DNA from: Rhyzopertha dominica
Taxonomy: Eukaryota; Arthropoda; Insecta; Coleoptera; Bostrichidae
DNA: 64,000 bases
Direction: 5' to 3'
Assembly: GCA_025024175.1 (NCBI GenBank)
Contig: QCXZ01000137.1
Coordinates: forward strand, 26,837,327 to 26,901,326
Shown here: positions 1 through 9,869 of the stretch, one piece after another
Layout: each line of letters begins with the position of its first letter
Position numbering within the stretch: position 1 is the first letter of the stretch
The notes under the pieces: model-generated
What the model was told of the DNA's origin: nothing
What the model saw: the letters and a program-made list of their open reading frames with translations, nothing else
Databases searched by the model: none
Program-made: the position numbers and the translations under genes

Positions 1-1530
1 GACTGGGCAGACAAATAGAACGGTAATTATTTATGTCACTCCTTGAGCCCTTATTTTTGTAAACTGGTATACATTTTGATTTTTTAAGCACTGTTGGATA
101 TACACCTACACTAAATGACATATTCACTAAGTGTGTTAAAGGATATGCTATTATGTGTTTGACAGCATTTATAACTTTCCCATCGATGTCATCCATTCCC
201 GGGACACTTTTTCTTGTCGTTTTATTAATGATACCTTCGACCTCACAAGTTGTCACAGGTTGTAAAAAGAATGTTTTTGTATTAAAATTTAAAGGCTTAT
301 AACTTAATAAAGCGGTTTTATTATTTTCTGAAAGGCTTATAAAATAAGTGTTGAAAGCTTCACATATGTCTTCAGGATTTGTGTAGGTTTTAGAGTCTTC
401 AGTTGTAATTTCTGGTATACTTATCGAGCAACCTTGTGTTTTTGATTGATTAATTATGTTCTAGCTTTCTTTAACAATATTTGTTGCATTTTGGATCCGT
501 CCGTCATTTGCACATTTCTTTGCTTGTTTTACTGCAGTTTCATACATAATTTTAAAATCTTTATACCGACTAGTATAATTCTCACTTCTAAGACACCTTG
601 AGAGCTTGCTCATCTCACATAATTGGTGCATTAGTTTTAAGTTATTTGTGTACCATGTCTTCTTCTTTTTATTGCTATTCACTTTCCGCAAAGGAAACGC
701 AGCGTCATAATAATTTAAAAATATATTTATAAAACTATCAAATTTTTTGTTAAATTCAGCATTCTCACATACTTGTGTCCAAGATTCTTGCCCTAAAGAG
801 TTAACAAAAGCTTGTATATTTTTATTAGACAAGTTTCTTTTATATATATCTTTATTTGGAATTTTTTTATTGCATTCAAAGTCAAATTCACAAATTTGAT
901 AAGTGTGATCTGATAAGCATGCATTATCCACTATTACACTATTACGTCCAGATTTGAAAATATATTGTCAATGCAAGTTTTAGAATTACAACTTATACGC
1001 GTTGGAACGTTAATGTGATTTTTTAAATTAAATTCGTTCATAGTGTTTAATAAAGTTATTTTCTGAGAAGACTCAGTCAAAATATTAACATTAATATCCC
1101 CACAGACAACATAATTGCATTTATTTTTAAAAATACGATTCATAAGTTCTTCAAAACGTTTGATAAATATGTTAAATTCACTATCCGGAGATCTATAGAC
1201 GCAAATTACATAGACATTACAATTTACACTATCTTTAAATTTTATAATACAAACTTCAAAATGTTTTGCCATCGAATTATATACAATGGGTGTAAGGTTT
1301 AACTGTGGTTTCCCAAAAATACACACGCCTCCTCGTTTAAAATTTTTTCTGCAATAGTAGTTGATTAGTTCATAGTCACCTAATTTTAAATATTTCATTT
1401 GTGAATCAATCAGCCAGTGTTCGCTTATACAAACAATATCTACTTCATTTTGTTCAAGCAATATATTAATGTTATCCTGTTTGTTTTGGATACCTTGTAT
1501 GTTGTAATGGAGTATTTTCGTATTATTGGG
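1..1530 (-). pseudogene. LINE-A ORF2: APE endonuclease and start of reverse transcriptase (non-LTR retrotransposon)
   Basis: On the minus strand this reads as the second ORF of an APE-type non-LTR retrotransposon (CR1/Jockey-like group). The endonuclease begins near 1520 with the motif HYNIQGIQNK. It continues through ISEHW (about 1420), a GDIN motif (about 1100) and the terminal SDH (about 910). The linker follows, and the first RT blocks (VPGMDDI near 195; NNYRSICLPS at the window edge) run off the left side. Two lesions are visible. An 8-bp microduplication near 934-950 shifts the frame just before the SDH motif, and a stop sits at 461-463 where the family usually has Trp. Otherwise the reading frame is long, so the copy is a fairly young pseudogene. 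Clade assignment is inference; that it is an EN-RT ORF is clear. Confidence 0.9.
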
Positions 1531-2376
1531 CGACGTTATGTTTAATTCCGGTGCTGGCGTTTCGAAAAAACACGTAGTCTTTCACAATAACCCCACTTGG
1601 CCACTTAGAGTCATCAAATAATAACTGCTTGTTGTTAAGTTCTAGACTTACTTTAAAACTGCTGTTGCTACCTTTAGTTTCAAGTTTTTTCACATGGAAG
1701 CTGCAGTTGGGCCAATTCACTTGTAGGTGTTCCTGCATGATATCTTCTTGCACATTTCCTTTGATATGTCCTACGTACACGTATCCATATTTCTGGACAC
1801 CTTGGATTTTCGAAGTGGGCTCACTAACGCCCTTCAGCCTTCACCAATTGAATTTTGCGTTTCCTTACCACTTTCTTAAACCCGTCGTCACTTATGCCTT
1901 TTGGGTTTGTGTTTCTTGGAACTTCTAACGCTTCTTTAAATGAAATGGGTTTTTCTTTTCCCCGTTGAGCTTGGTTGCTGACTACACTGGTCTCGGCGTA
2001 CCGTTTATTGGCATTAGTTGTTCGATATTTCTTAGTGGTTTTGTTGGCCGACAATAGTTTGGTTTCAACAAGCACAGCTCCATCAGCAATTCTTCCCGAT
2101 TCAGTCATCTTATCTACATGGCACTTTTCTCCATTCTTTGAAACCACCGTAGTCACGGACGAGATGGAGTCAAGCGATGAATTTTGCTCTTCTTCAGCAT
2201 TACTTTCTTTTTGCTGATCCAATTCTTCGTCATAATTTCTTACAGATGAATGGTCCCTATTTTCTTTCATGGCTTTGATTACTGCATTATTACTCTCAAT
2301 GAGATCAGTAATGACATTTTCCAGGCGTTGAATTTCATTTTTGAGATCTCTGACTCTTACATCGACTGTTTCCAAG
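1523..2376 (-). pseudogene. LINE-A ORF1, 3' part (interrupted by an LTR element)
   Basis: The minus-strand reading gives a lysine/glutamate-rich stretch with a predicted coiled coil (heptad-like RDLKNEIQRLENVITDL, from 2370 down). A serine-rich linker follows, then a C-terminal block (YVGHIKGN, NSSFKVSL, SKWPSGV, FFR; about 1540-1760) typical of ORF1 proteins of insect CR1-like elements. One 1-nt frame change near 1828 joins the two visible frames. ORF1 lies directly upstream of ORF2. Its reading frame stops abruptly at 2376 because an LTR element has landed there; the missing N-terminus is at 8720-8796. ORF1 proteins bind the element RNA during retrotransposition (family knowledge). Confidence 0.8.
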
Positions 2377-3252
2377 TGAAAAACATAGCAAAACTAATGC
2401 GGGAATAATCAAGAAAAACTTACATTATCGCCGCCTTCATCCGTGGGTCATAACAATGCGGTCACTCCGGTGGACAGACAAGGCGGTTTCACATACGCGC
2501 GGGAGATGCAAAAACAAAACATAAGTTACTCNTCCGTTAAACTCAAAAAGATACAGTTAAGACNCACAGAGGGGTTTTCACCCCAGGGCCTCATCCTTGT
2601 CCTGTCTATGGCTTCATCCCTGAGATTACATCTTTAGTCAATGGTGGTTATGAATACCTTGTTAGTTTTCTCTCTTCAACAACTAGCTAGTGTCAACCTG
2701 AAATAGTAGAGGCTTCCCCGAACGCTCACCCTAAGGCCTATAGGGTCGCATTCCAATAGCCCGGATCGGGGGCACCTAATAAGGCTACCCTCTCCACCAG
2801 AACTATGTCATTCGAGATACCCTGCATTACCCCCCGGAATGCAAGTCCTCCACTCGAAGGAACCACAGCTGTTAATCGGGCACTCTGCTCTAGGGGTTTC
2901 AAACTGCCTGAGGCACATCATGGCCAAAGACCTTATTACTCTCTCTGCCTGAGGCACAACATGGCCAAAGACCTTACTCTCTCTGCCTGAGGCAGACCTC
3001 GCTCTCACTGAGCCAAAATCAAGAATATTTCTCTCTGTCAAAAATGACACATCCATACTCATTGCCTACTTTTGCATCTCCTCGCGACTCTGATATTTCT
3101 CGCCAAAACAATTAATCGCATGCATACGCATTCGCTTCGATATTAGTATTTATCTTATTAACAGCGATTCTAAACATAGCAAGAAATTAATAAACGCACA
3201 AAAACACCTTTTATTTTAATAATAACGCAGATACAAAAATTGACATTTAACA
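2377..3252. repeat. Left LTR (876 bp)
   Basis: Starts TGAAAAACATAGC and ends GACATTTAACA. It matches 7847-8719 with only a few substitutions plus one 3-bp insertion near 2936 in this copy. An AATAAA near 3190 is a plausible polyadenylation signal. The short 60-aa-class ORFs inside it recur in the other LTR only because the LTRs are copies, and are not taken as genes. Confidence 0.8.
2906..2993. promoter_or_regulatory. Array of three AP-2-type palindromes in the left LTR
   Basis: The palindrome GCCTGAGGC occurs at 2906-2914, 2947-2955 and 2985-2993, embedded in imperfect tandem units of roughly 38-41 bp. It fits the GCC-N3-GGC consensus of TFAP2 transcription factors. The same three sites recur in the right LTR at about 8376-8461. 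Use as an enhancer is inference. Confidence 0.4.
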
Positions 3253-4230
3253 TTCGGCCAACCTAACAGGGTCGTGTCCTCACGACATAATTATTCGGTA
3301 TCCCTACTTGATTTGGATAAATTAGTCAATGGTACTTCATCTGAGCCACTGTCCTCATCGATGGTATCTGATGTAATAAATGGATTTGATAATAATAAAT
3401 AGATTTTATTAAAACAAGAGCAGATACTGAGAGTAATACATGATCAATAAAGGCAAAGTCTAGCAGAAGCTATTCTACTTAACCTTCGAAAAGAAACTTA
3501 AACTATGTTTATTATGGTATAATTTATGAATACCCCTATTGTTAATTGATTATACGTCTTACGCTTCAGTTATTATTATCAACAGGTGTCTTATCTCCTT
3601 AGGTTAGCCTTCATGTGTGGTCTTTGGGGATAGTAAGCTATTGCTTGAAACCTCATCGAGTCCGAACGAACGAAGTAAGTCATGGTCATCATGAAATCTG
3701 ACGATCGAAAAATAACTGTCTTAGTTTAAATTTAAATTTGTTAATATTTAGTTTTTTTTTTTTTAAACTCGCTCCGAAGGGTGAGCCTTACAGCTTTACA
3801 GCCTTACCGCCTTACAGCGTTGTATGTGAATACTTAGCTTTATTTCGTGTATCACGTGAGTGCGTAGTTGAATGAGGAGCAAGCTTAGACCTCAAGTTTT
3901 CAATTGCATGAGGAGAATTTGGCAAAGCATGGACGAAACAACTCAAATGAAAACTCCAGCGGGAATCCATGCGTAGCCGGTTCAAAGAGTTAATCCTGTA
4001 AGATACGTGGTCCCGGCGTTGCAAGCCAAAAAATAAGCGACACCATGCATTCTAAACAATCTGAATCCTGTTTCTACCAACCGAATCCAAACAGGGGTAA
4101 TATAAAAATTGCAACAATTATAGAGGACGAGAACGAGTGAATCACATAGTTGCCTTTTCAAATTAACGGTAAAAAATGTCTATAAGCATAAAATAACTTA
4201 AGGTTAAAAATGATTTTTGTATTAAATTAG
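3253..4230. other. Internal region of the LTR element without recognisable gene
   Basis: AT-rich sequence immediately inside the left LTR. It starts TTCGGCCAACCTAACAGGG, which may hold a degenerate primer-binding site. A short repetitive patch (TTACAGC/CCTTAC motifs) lies at 3785-3825. No open frame resembles gag or pol. Confidence 0.5.
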
Positions 4231-4239
4231 TTACATGCA

Positions 4240-6420
4240 GCTCAAACCAGATCTGAGTGTTTATAATGAGATCAAAGTATGATCAACAAAATTTAATCTT
4301 GAGCAATCTATATAAATATTGAAAGACCGTATAAGAAATTTTATACTACCTTTATAACCAAAGACCATCAACTGCGACTTAGACAAATTCAATTGAAGGC
4401 CATGTTCAGCAGACAAGTTTCTTAATTTTTCAAGTTCTTTGTTCAGAATTTTGTCAGCCCTTGCGAAATCATGCTTATCGAAACTAAAATACAACTGTGT
4501 ATAGTCGGCGTAAGTTATTACTCTACAATGACGAACTGTGTTCACTATATCCGATGTATATATTATGAAAAGCAGAGATCCTAATATGGAGCTTTGCGGA
4601 ACACCAGATCTAACTGATAATTCAGAGGAGACACTATATTTATTTTACCACTTGGGTTCTATCCATCAAATAAGATCTAATAAACTGTACCTACAAACTG
4701 CTGAAACCGTAAGACTTTAGTTTGGTGCATAACAGACCATGATTAATAGTATCGAACGCTTTTGAAAAATCGAGCAAAACCAAAGCACTGACTAAACCCT
4801 TATCATAAGCTGAAATGAGATCATCAATGACTGAAGCTAGTGCAGTAGGAGTGCTTCGACCGCGTCTGAATCCGCACTGAGCATCGAGAATGATTTTCCT
4901 AGAAAAGACAAAGTCAAATATCTGTTCGTAGACTAGAGATTCAAACAGATTTGAAGTTGCAGGTAAGATGCTAATCAAACGTAAATCCGACAAGTTTTCA
5001 GGGTTAGACTTTTTAAGTAGAGGTATTGCGATGACTTTGTTCCACATTGTAGGGAAATAAGCTTTTTCCATACAACAATAATTGAAGACGTGTAATAGGT
5101 ATAAATCAATAATGGAACTACATAAGTGCAACCTTTTCAATGAGATGTTGTTTGTGCCACAATTATCTTTTTTACGTTAAAAAGTGCGGAGTGTACCTCT
5201 TCTAAAGTAACCATTCTTAAGGAAAATTATTGTAGGGATGGGAATCTAGCATTCTTACAATATTGCATTCTATGATTAGAGACGATATCATTTTTTTTCT
5301 GAAAAATATTTGCATTAATAGAATTGCTATTAGACAGATTAGAAGGCAGTTTAGAACTGACTTTGATAGTACCAATTTTTAAATTGCGCAGAGCCGACCA
5401 AATAGTGTTTATATCTCCACTAGAAGCAACTGAACCTATGTAATGACGTTTTTCCATCCTAACAGAGTTCATAGTCAAGTTCCTCAACCTCTTGTATACA
5501 GCAAAATTTTCAGGAAGTTTACTTCGTTTGTATTTACGTAAGGATGCACCACGTTTACTCATGAGACATTTGAGTTCAGGGCAACACCACATTGCATTGG
5601 ACTTTAGTACCCTAGAAGTTACCACCAGGGCATGCCGATCAAAGATAAATAATTAGGGTGTTGAAATTTTCAAGTTTCTTATCAATATTGGTTTCACGTA
5701 TCACATCAGTCCATTCAATAGATTCCAAACTTTCTCGAAACTCACTGACATCAAAGCGTCTGAAAGATCTACACATAAGTAACGTATTTGGGCTCACTTT
5801 TAATCTTAGGTGAACTAAATTCACAATAAACCAATCTGTGGTCAGAAATATCGTCACAGTTCTTCGTACCGTATCTTGTAACATTCAGAGAATGGGATAC
5901 GAATAAAGGATCAATCAGTAAGCTTGAGTTACCAGTCACCCTATTCGGTTCATCCAAGACTTACACCAAGTTGTATGCCTCCAAACATGCACACACAGGG
6001 TTAGAAATATTTAGTAAATTAATGTTGAAATCGCCTAGACAGACAAATTACTCATACATACCGCAAACAAAACCAAATATATTATCAAGGGTTTCAACAA
6101 AATTGCCCAAGCTGGAGTTAGGCGGATGATAGCATACGCCGAATGCATAATTTACAGTCCCTACGCGGATGCGAACTCTATTAACGAGTTACAAAAAGTC
6201 GACTTGATATATGCCGCCACTTCGACCCTCAGCACGATGCGTATAACAAAGATTGTAACCAGGTATTGCTAAAATAGTTAGATCTACATTATTAGACAAC
6301 CATGTCTCGCTAACCATAACAACAACATGGTTTGCACTTTGAACTAAATTATAAAATCTTGAAAATGTGCTAAGAGCGATCTTACATTAAGATGTGCAAC
6401 CTTTATAATAATTATAAGCT
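4240..6420 (-). pseudogene. LINE-B ORF2: endonuclease-RT relic (non-LTR retrotransposon)
   Basis: Minus-strand fragments in shifting frames add up to an APE-RT ORF. The RT fingers and palm are visible at 4691-5140 (KVIAIPLLKK, FRRGRSTPTA, LDFSKAFDTINH). They continue into GVPQSSILGSLLF (about 4590) and the catalytic box, which reads YADY instead of YADD near 4500. A linker rich in Lys/Arg lies at 5227-5625. The end of the endonuclease (SDHRLVY near 5840) is followed by heavily stopped endonuclease sequence up to about 6420. Several frameshifts and a lost catalytic Asp mean it cannot be active. It lies wholly inside the young LTR element. Confidence 0.85.
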
Positions 6421-6858
6421 AAACTTATACAGGATATCTATTACCTCTAAATGAGAACAAATACAACCTGACTTAATTAAACTAAACTGTATTGAAGTAT
6501 GTTTAATTGCTAAATTAAAGAAAAGCAAAATTAATACTTAACCACCGGCGGTAGCTTCCGGAAAAGCATTACATTTTACGGTAGCAACAAATCTGCGCCA
6601 CAAATAATAAAAAGATAACGTTGCCAATTAACTGCTACCAATACTGTTCTGTATATTGACTACATCGTCAACAGAATTTACAGAGTATTTACGACCATTT
6701 ACTATTACTTTGACTTAACCCTCTTAAGTCCATACGTTACAAGTGTTAAAGTAATGTTTGAATGTCACGTCAACAGATAAACTGTAGATAATTTACTTGT
6801 ATGATTAATAAAATAGTAAATTAAGCATCAAAGAAAAGCTTTTCTTACGTGAAAAACC

Positions 6859-7104
6859 TTAATAACAAGCACCAAATTCAGAGCTGCAGAGTTGTGGTAA
6901 TTCTAGACGCTTCCTGGCGAGATCTTCTTTTATGGAAATATTGGTTCCTCTCAACAACTTCTTGTAGCGGAATATGAGCTGCCTATCCTTCCTTGAGCAG
7001 AATCTGACGATTCTAGATCGATCTCTTCCAGTATTCACACTTACCACCCGATAACAGTCATCTATGGCTTCAAAATACAAATTTAAATCACATAAACTGG
7101 GCAC
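6859..7104 (-). pseudogene. LINE-B ORF1 fragment (RNA-binding domain)
   Basis: 81-residue frame with the pattern DRSRIVRFCSRKDRQLIF, then KLLRGTNISIKEDL and RKRLELPQLC. This matches the RRM/C-terminal region of ORF1 proteins in Jockey/CR1/L1-type elements. It is upstream of LINE-B ORF2 on the same strand, in the expected order. No complete ORF1 remains. Confidence 0.65.
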
Positions 7105-7504
7105 TTAAAACACAAATAACCGGAGAATCGCTGGATCACGTCTACTCGCTGTGCATTACCTTATCTTTAAATAGAAAATAAGAAATGTACTTGGTTGATT
7201 CTCACCGCAAGATTTCAGAAAGGTCAACAGCGCTTCGGGGCTTGATAATTACACGATTGGGCAACTGCCTGTATGATGTTATCATAGGATGTTATTAAAC
7301 ATCAAGAAATGAAGAAAAATGATAGTGATGATGATGATGTTGATGATGGGTACCCATATGTGCATGAACATGAAGAATATGCAAAACATGTATGATAGAG
7401 GTATTAGATCTACCAATAATCACGCCGAAACAAAAGAGATCCTGTTAAGGCCAAGAACTTTGCTGAATAAACGTACTTTGCACAAAAACTGTCAGCCGCC
7501 GCTT
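7105..7504. other. No gene; simple-sequence patch
   Basis: Sequence between LINE-B ORF1 and the 107-bp repeats. The only structure I see is the GAT-rich microsatellite at 7319-7345; the 64-aa frame over it has no family resemblance. Confidence 0.4.
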
Positions 7505-7846
7505 AACCACTAATTATAATTACGACAAACGATAACTTGTCATACCACTGCGCTGCGACAAAACGTGAATACGTTATTATTAATCTCATCGAATCAGTGA
7601 ACCGATTGTTTGACCACCAATTATAATTACGACAAACTATAATTTGTCAAACCACTGCGCTGCGATAAAACGTGCGTAAACTTTTTGAATTCATCTCACC
7701 GAATCTGTGAACCGATTGTTTGACCACCAATTATAATTGCGACAAACTATAATTTGTCAAACCACTGCGCTGCGATAAAACGTGCTTAAACTTTTTGAAT
7801 TCATCTCACCGAATCTGTGAACCGATTGTTTGACCCCACACCTGAA
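7505..7846. repeat. Tandem repeat, three units of about 107 bp
   Basis: Three consecutive units each contain ACCACYAATTATAATT, CCACTGCGCTGCGA and GAACCGATTGTTTGACC, starting near 7506, 7613 and 7720. They abut the right LTR and belong to the LTR element interior. Units two and three are closer to each other than to the first. The 7319-7345 stretch upstream is a (GAT)n microsatellite. Confidence 0.75.
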
Positions 7847-8719
7847 TGAAAAACATAGCAAAACTAATGCGGGAATAATCAAGAAAAACTTACATTATCG
7901 CCGCCTTCATCCGTGGGTCATAACAATGCGGTCACTCCGGTGGACAGACAAGGCGGTTTCACATACGCGCGGGAGATGCAAAAACAAAACATAAGTTACT
8001 CATCCGTTAAACTCAAAAAGATACAGTTAAGACTCACAGAGGGGTTTTCACCCCAGGGCCTCATCCTTATCCTGTCCATGGCTTCATCCCTGAGATTACA
8101 TCTTTAGTCAATGGTGGTTATGAATACCTTGTTAGTTTTCTCTCTTCAACAACTAGCTAGTGTCAACCTGAAATAGTAGAGGCTTCCCCGAACGCTCACC
8201 CTAAGGCCTATAGGGTCGCATTCCAATAGCCCGGATCGGGGGCACCTAATAAGGCTACCCTCTCCACCAGAACTATGTCATTCGAGATACCCTGCATTAC
8301 CCCCCGGAATGCAAGTCCTCCACTCGAAGGAACCACAGCTGTTAATCGGGCACTCTGCTCTAGGGGTTTCAAACTGCCTGAGGCACATCATGGCCAAAGA
8401 CCTTACTCTCTCTGCCTGAGGCACAACATGGCCAAAGACCTTACTCTCTCTGCCTGAGGCAGACCTCGCTCTCACTGAGCCAAAATCAAGAATATTTCTC
8501 TCTGTCAAAAATGACACATCCATACTCATTGCCTACTTTTGCATCTCCTCGCGACTCTGATATTTCTCGCCAAAACAATTAATCGCATGCATACGCATTC
8601 GCTTCGATATTAGTATTTATCTTATTAACAGCGATTCTAAACATAGCAAGAAATTAATAAACGCACAAAAACACCTTTTATTTTAATAATAACGCAGATA
8701 CAAAAATTGACATTTAACA
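7847..8719. repeat. Right LTR (873 bp)
   Basis: Direct copy of 2377-3252, immediately followed by the target duplication CAAG (8720-8723). It is preceded by a tandem-repeat block rather than by a recognisable polypurine tract. Confidence 0.8.
8376..8461. promoter_or_regulatory. Array of three AP-2-type palindromes in the right LTR
   Basis: Copy of the 2906-2993 array: three GCCTGAGGC palindromes in tandem units, without the 3-bp insertion seen between the first two sites of the left LTR. Confidence 0.4.
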
Positions 8720-8796
8720 CAAGATAATTTTTTGTAAATCATCAACAGTCAAGTTAATTACTTTATTGGTCTGTCTGGTTGCGTTCACCATTGTTG
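8720..8796 (-). pseudogene. LINE-A ORF1, displaced N-terminus
   Basis: On the minus strand an ATG at 8796 opens the frame MVNATRQTNKVINL and stays open to 8720. It then abuts the LTR element. Reading on from 2372 after removing the insertion and one CAAG keeps the frame, giving one continuous coiled-coil segment. This is therefore the true start of LINE-A ORF1. 8797-8861 is the remaining LINE-A 5' leader. Confidence 0.7.
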
Positions 8797-8861
8797 TAAC
8801 AACGGTAAAACACTTTATTTTAAGAAAACTATTCACCGACGATACTTTGAGGTTATGTTGA

Positions 8862-8893
8862 CCCCCCCCCCCAAAAAATATATATATATATAG
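8862..8893. repeat. Poly-C/A and (TA)n microsatellite
   Basis: A run of C, then A, then alternating TA marks the junction between the LINE-A leader and the neighbouring Penelope-like relic. Confidence 0.8.
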
Positions 8894-9860
8894 GTACATT
8901 ATGCGTTAGTCGTCCGCTTAATGTTTTTGAAACCAGCATCTCCAGGAACGGCATGCTCTTCTTGTCTTCTACTTCGGTGAAACGGATGTTGGGATGTCGC
9001 TGTTTAGATGATTCAAAAATTCTTGCAGTGTTTCTTCCGTGTGGCCAGATTACAAACGTATCATCAACATATCGATACCAATGCGTGGGTTTGTACGGTG
9101 CTGCGGCAAGCGTGTCTTCTTCGAATTTTTCCATGAACAGGTTTGCTATGACCGGGCTTAGTGGATTGCCCATGGCGACGCCGTCCTTTTGTTCGTAGAA
9201 GGTCCCGTTCCATTGGAAATAACTGGATGTTAAGCAATGCTTGCTGAGGGCTATTTCTTCATCCGATAATAACCATCGTGGTAAGTCCATCAGTGTCTTT
9301 AATTGAACATTAGTGAATTAGGACTCTACGTCGAAGCTTACCAATAGTTTTGCATCCGTGACGTTTATATGTTGCCCAGAATTCCTGATGTGATGTTGAT
9401 ACATCCCGATGAAGGTTTTCAGTTTAGAAACCAGATGCTTAAATGTTAAGTTGGACATCCTATTGTGCTAACGATTGGTCACAGTGGTACACCCTCTTTG
9501 TGAATTTTTAGGAGTCCGCCCTATAGCCTGGGAGGTACGCTTTCGGCGGACCGCAGTGCTTTTTTGACTTCATGTTTCCAGTTCGTTCTTTTAATTAAGT
9601 CCCTAGTCTTCTTTTCTATTCTACTCGTTGAATTACGTTTGAGGATGGTATAAGTCTCAGGATCCAGCAGGTTTTTTAATCCGAGGTGTTCAAGATAGCG
9701 GTGGCATTCCCTTTGTCTGCTTGAAGAATTATGATCTCTTGGTCCGCGCGTAGTTCCCTGAGTGCAAGTCTCTCCTCTCTGGAGGTTTAGCATGTTTTAA
9801 GATACGGCATGCTTCAATTCTGGTTTCTTTGGTATCGTTGATGTTTGCTATTATCCCTTC
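8890..9860 (-). pseudogene. PLE-A: Penelope-like reverse transcriptase relic
   Basis: The minus-strand frame at 8853-9290 contains GVAMGNPLSPVIANLFME and RYVDDTFVIWPHG, the hallmark RT blocks of Penelope-like elements, followed by NIRFTEVEDKKSMPFLEM. An upstream frame (9521-9793) gives the N-terminal RT section (DPETYTILKRN, SRIEKKTRDLIK). The frames are broken around 9290-9520. The C-terminal GIY-YIG endonuclease is missing: the element is cut at the microsatellite at 8862-8893. The catalytic YVDD is intact, but the ORF as a whole is not. Confidence 0.9.
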
Positions 9861-9869
9861 ATTTCAGGG

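Larger units (their letters stand above)
2377..8719. mobile_element. LTR retrotransposon, 6.34 kb, with young LTRs and a decayed LINE as internal sequence
   Basis: Two nearly identical direct repeats (2377-3252 and 7847-8719) begin TG and end CA. The whole is bounded by the 4-bp duplication CAAG at 2373-2376 and 8720-8723. Deleting it and one CAAG makes the LINE-A ORF1 reading frame continuous, which establishes it as a single insertion. The internal 4.6 kb shows no gag or pol of its own, so the element is probably non-autonomous (LARD-like). It holds LINE-B and a 107-bp tandem repeat. An AATAAA lies about 60 bp before the right end of each LTR on the plus strand, so transcription is probably plus-strand, but no clear polypurine tract or primer-binding site settles this. 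Confidence 0.8.

Noticed and set aside
1629..2217. Plus-strand frames of 80-99 aa
   Set aside because: Antisense shadows of LINE-A ORF1.
7505..7846. 107-bp repeats considered as a CRISPR-like array
   Set aside because: The whole unit repeats without variable spacers and the genome is eukaryotic; ordinary tandem repeat.
2443..8529. Matching 60-84-aa frames in 2443-3062 and 7913-8529
   Set aside because: They recur only because both lie in LTR copies; no domain, and the two strands overlap each other.
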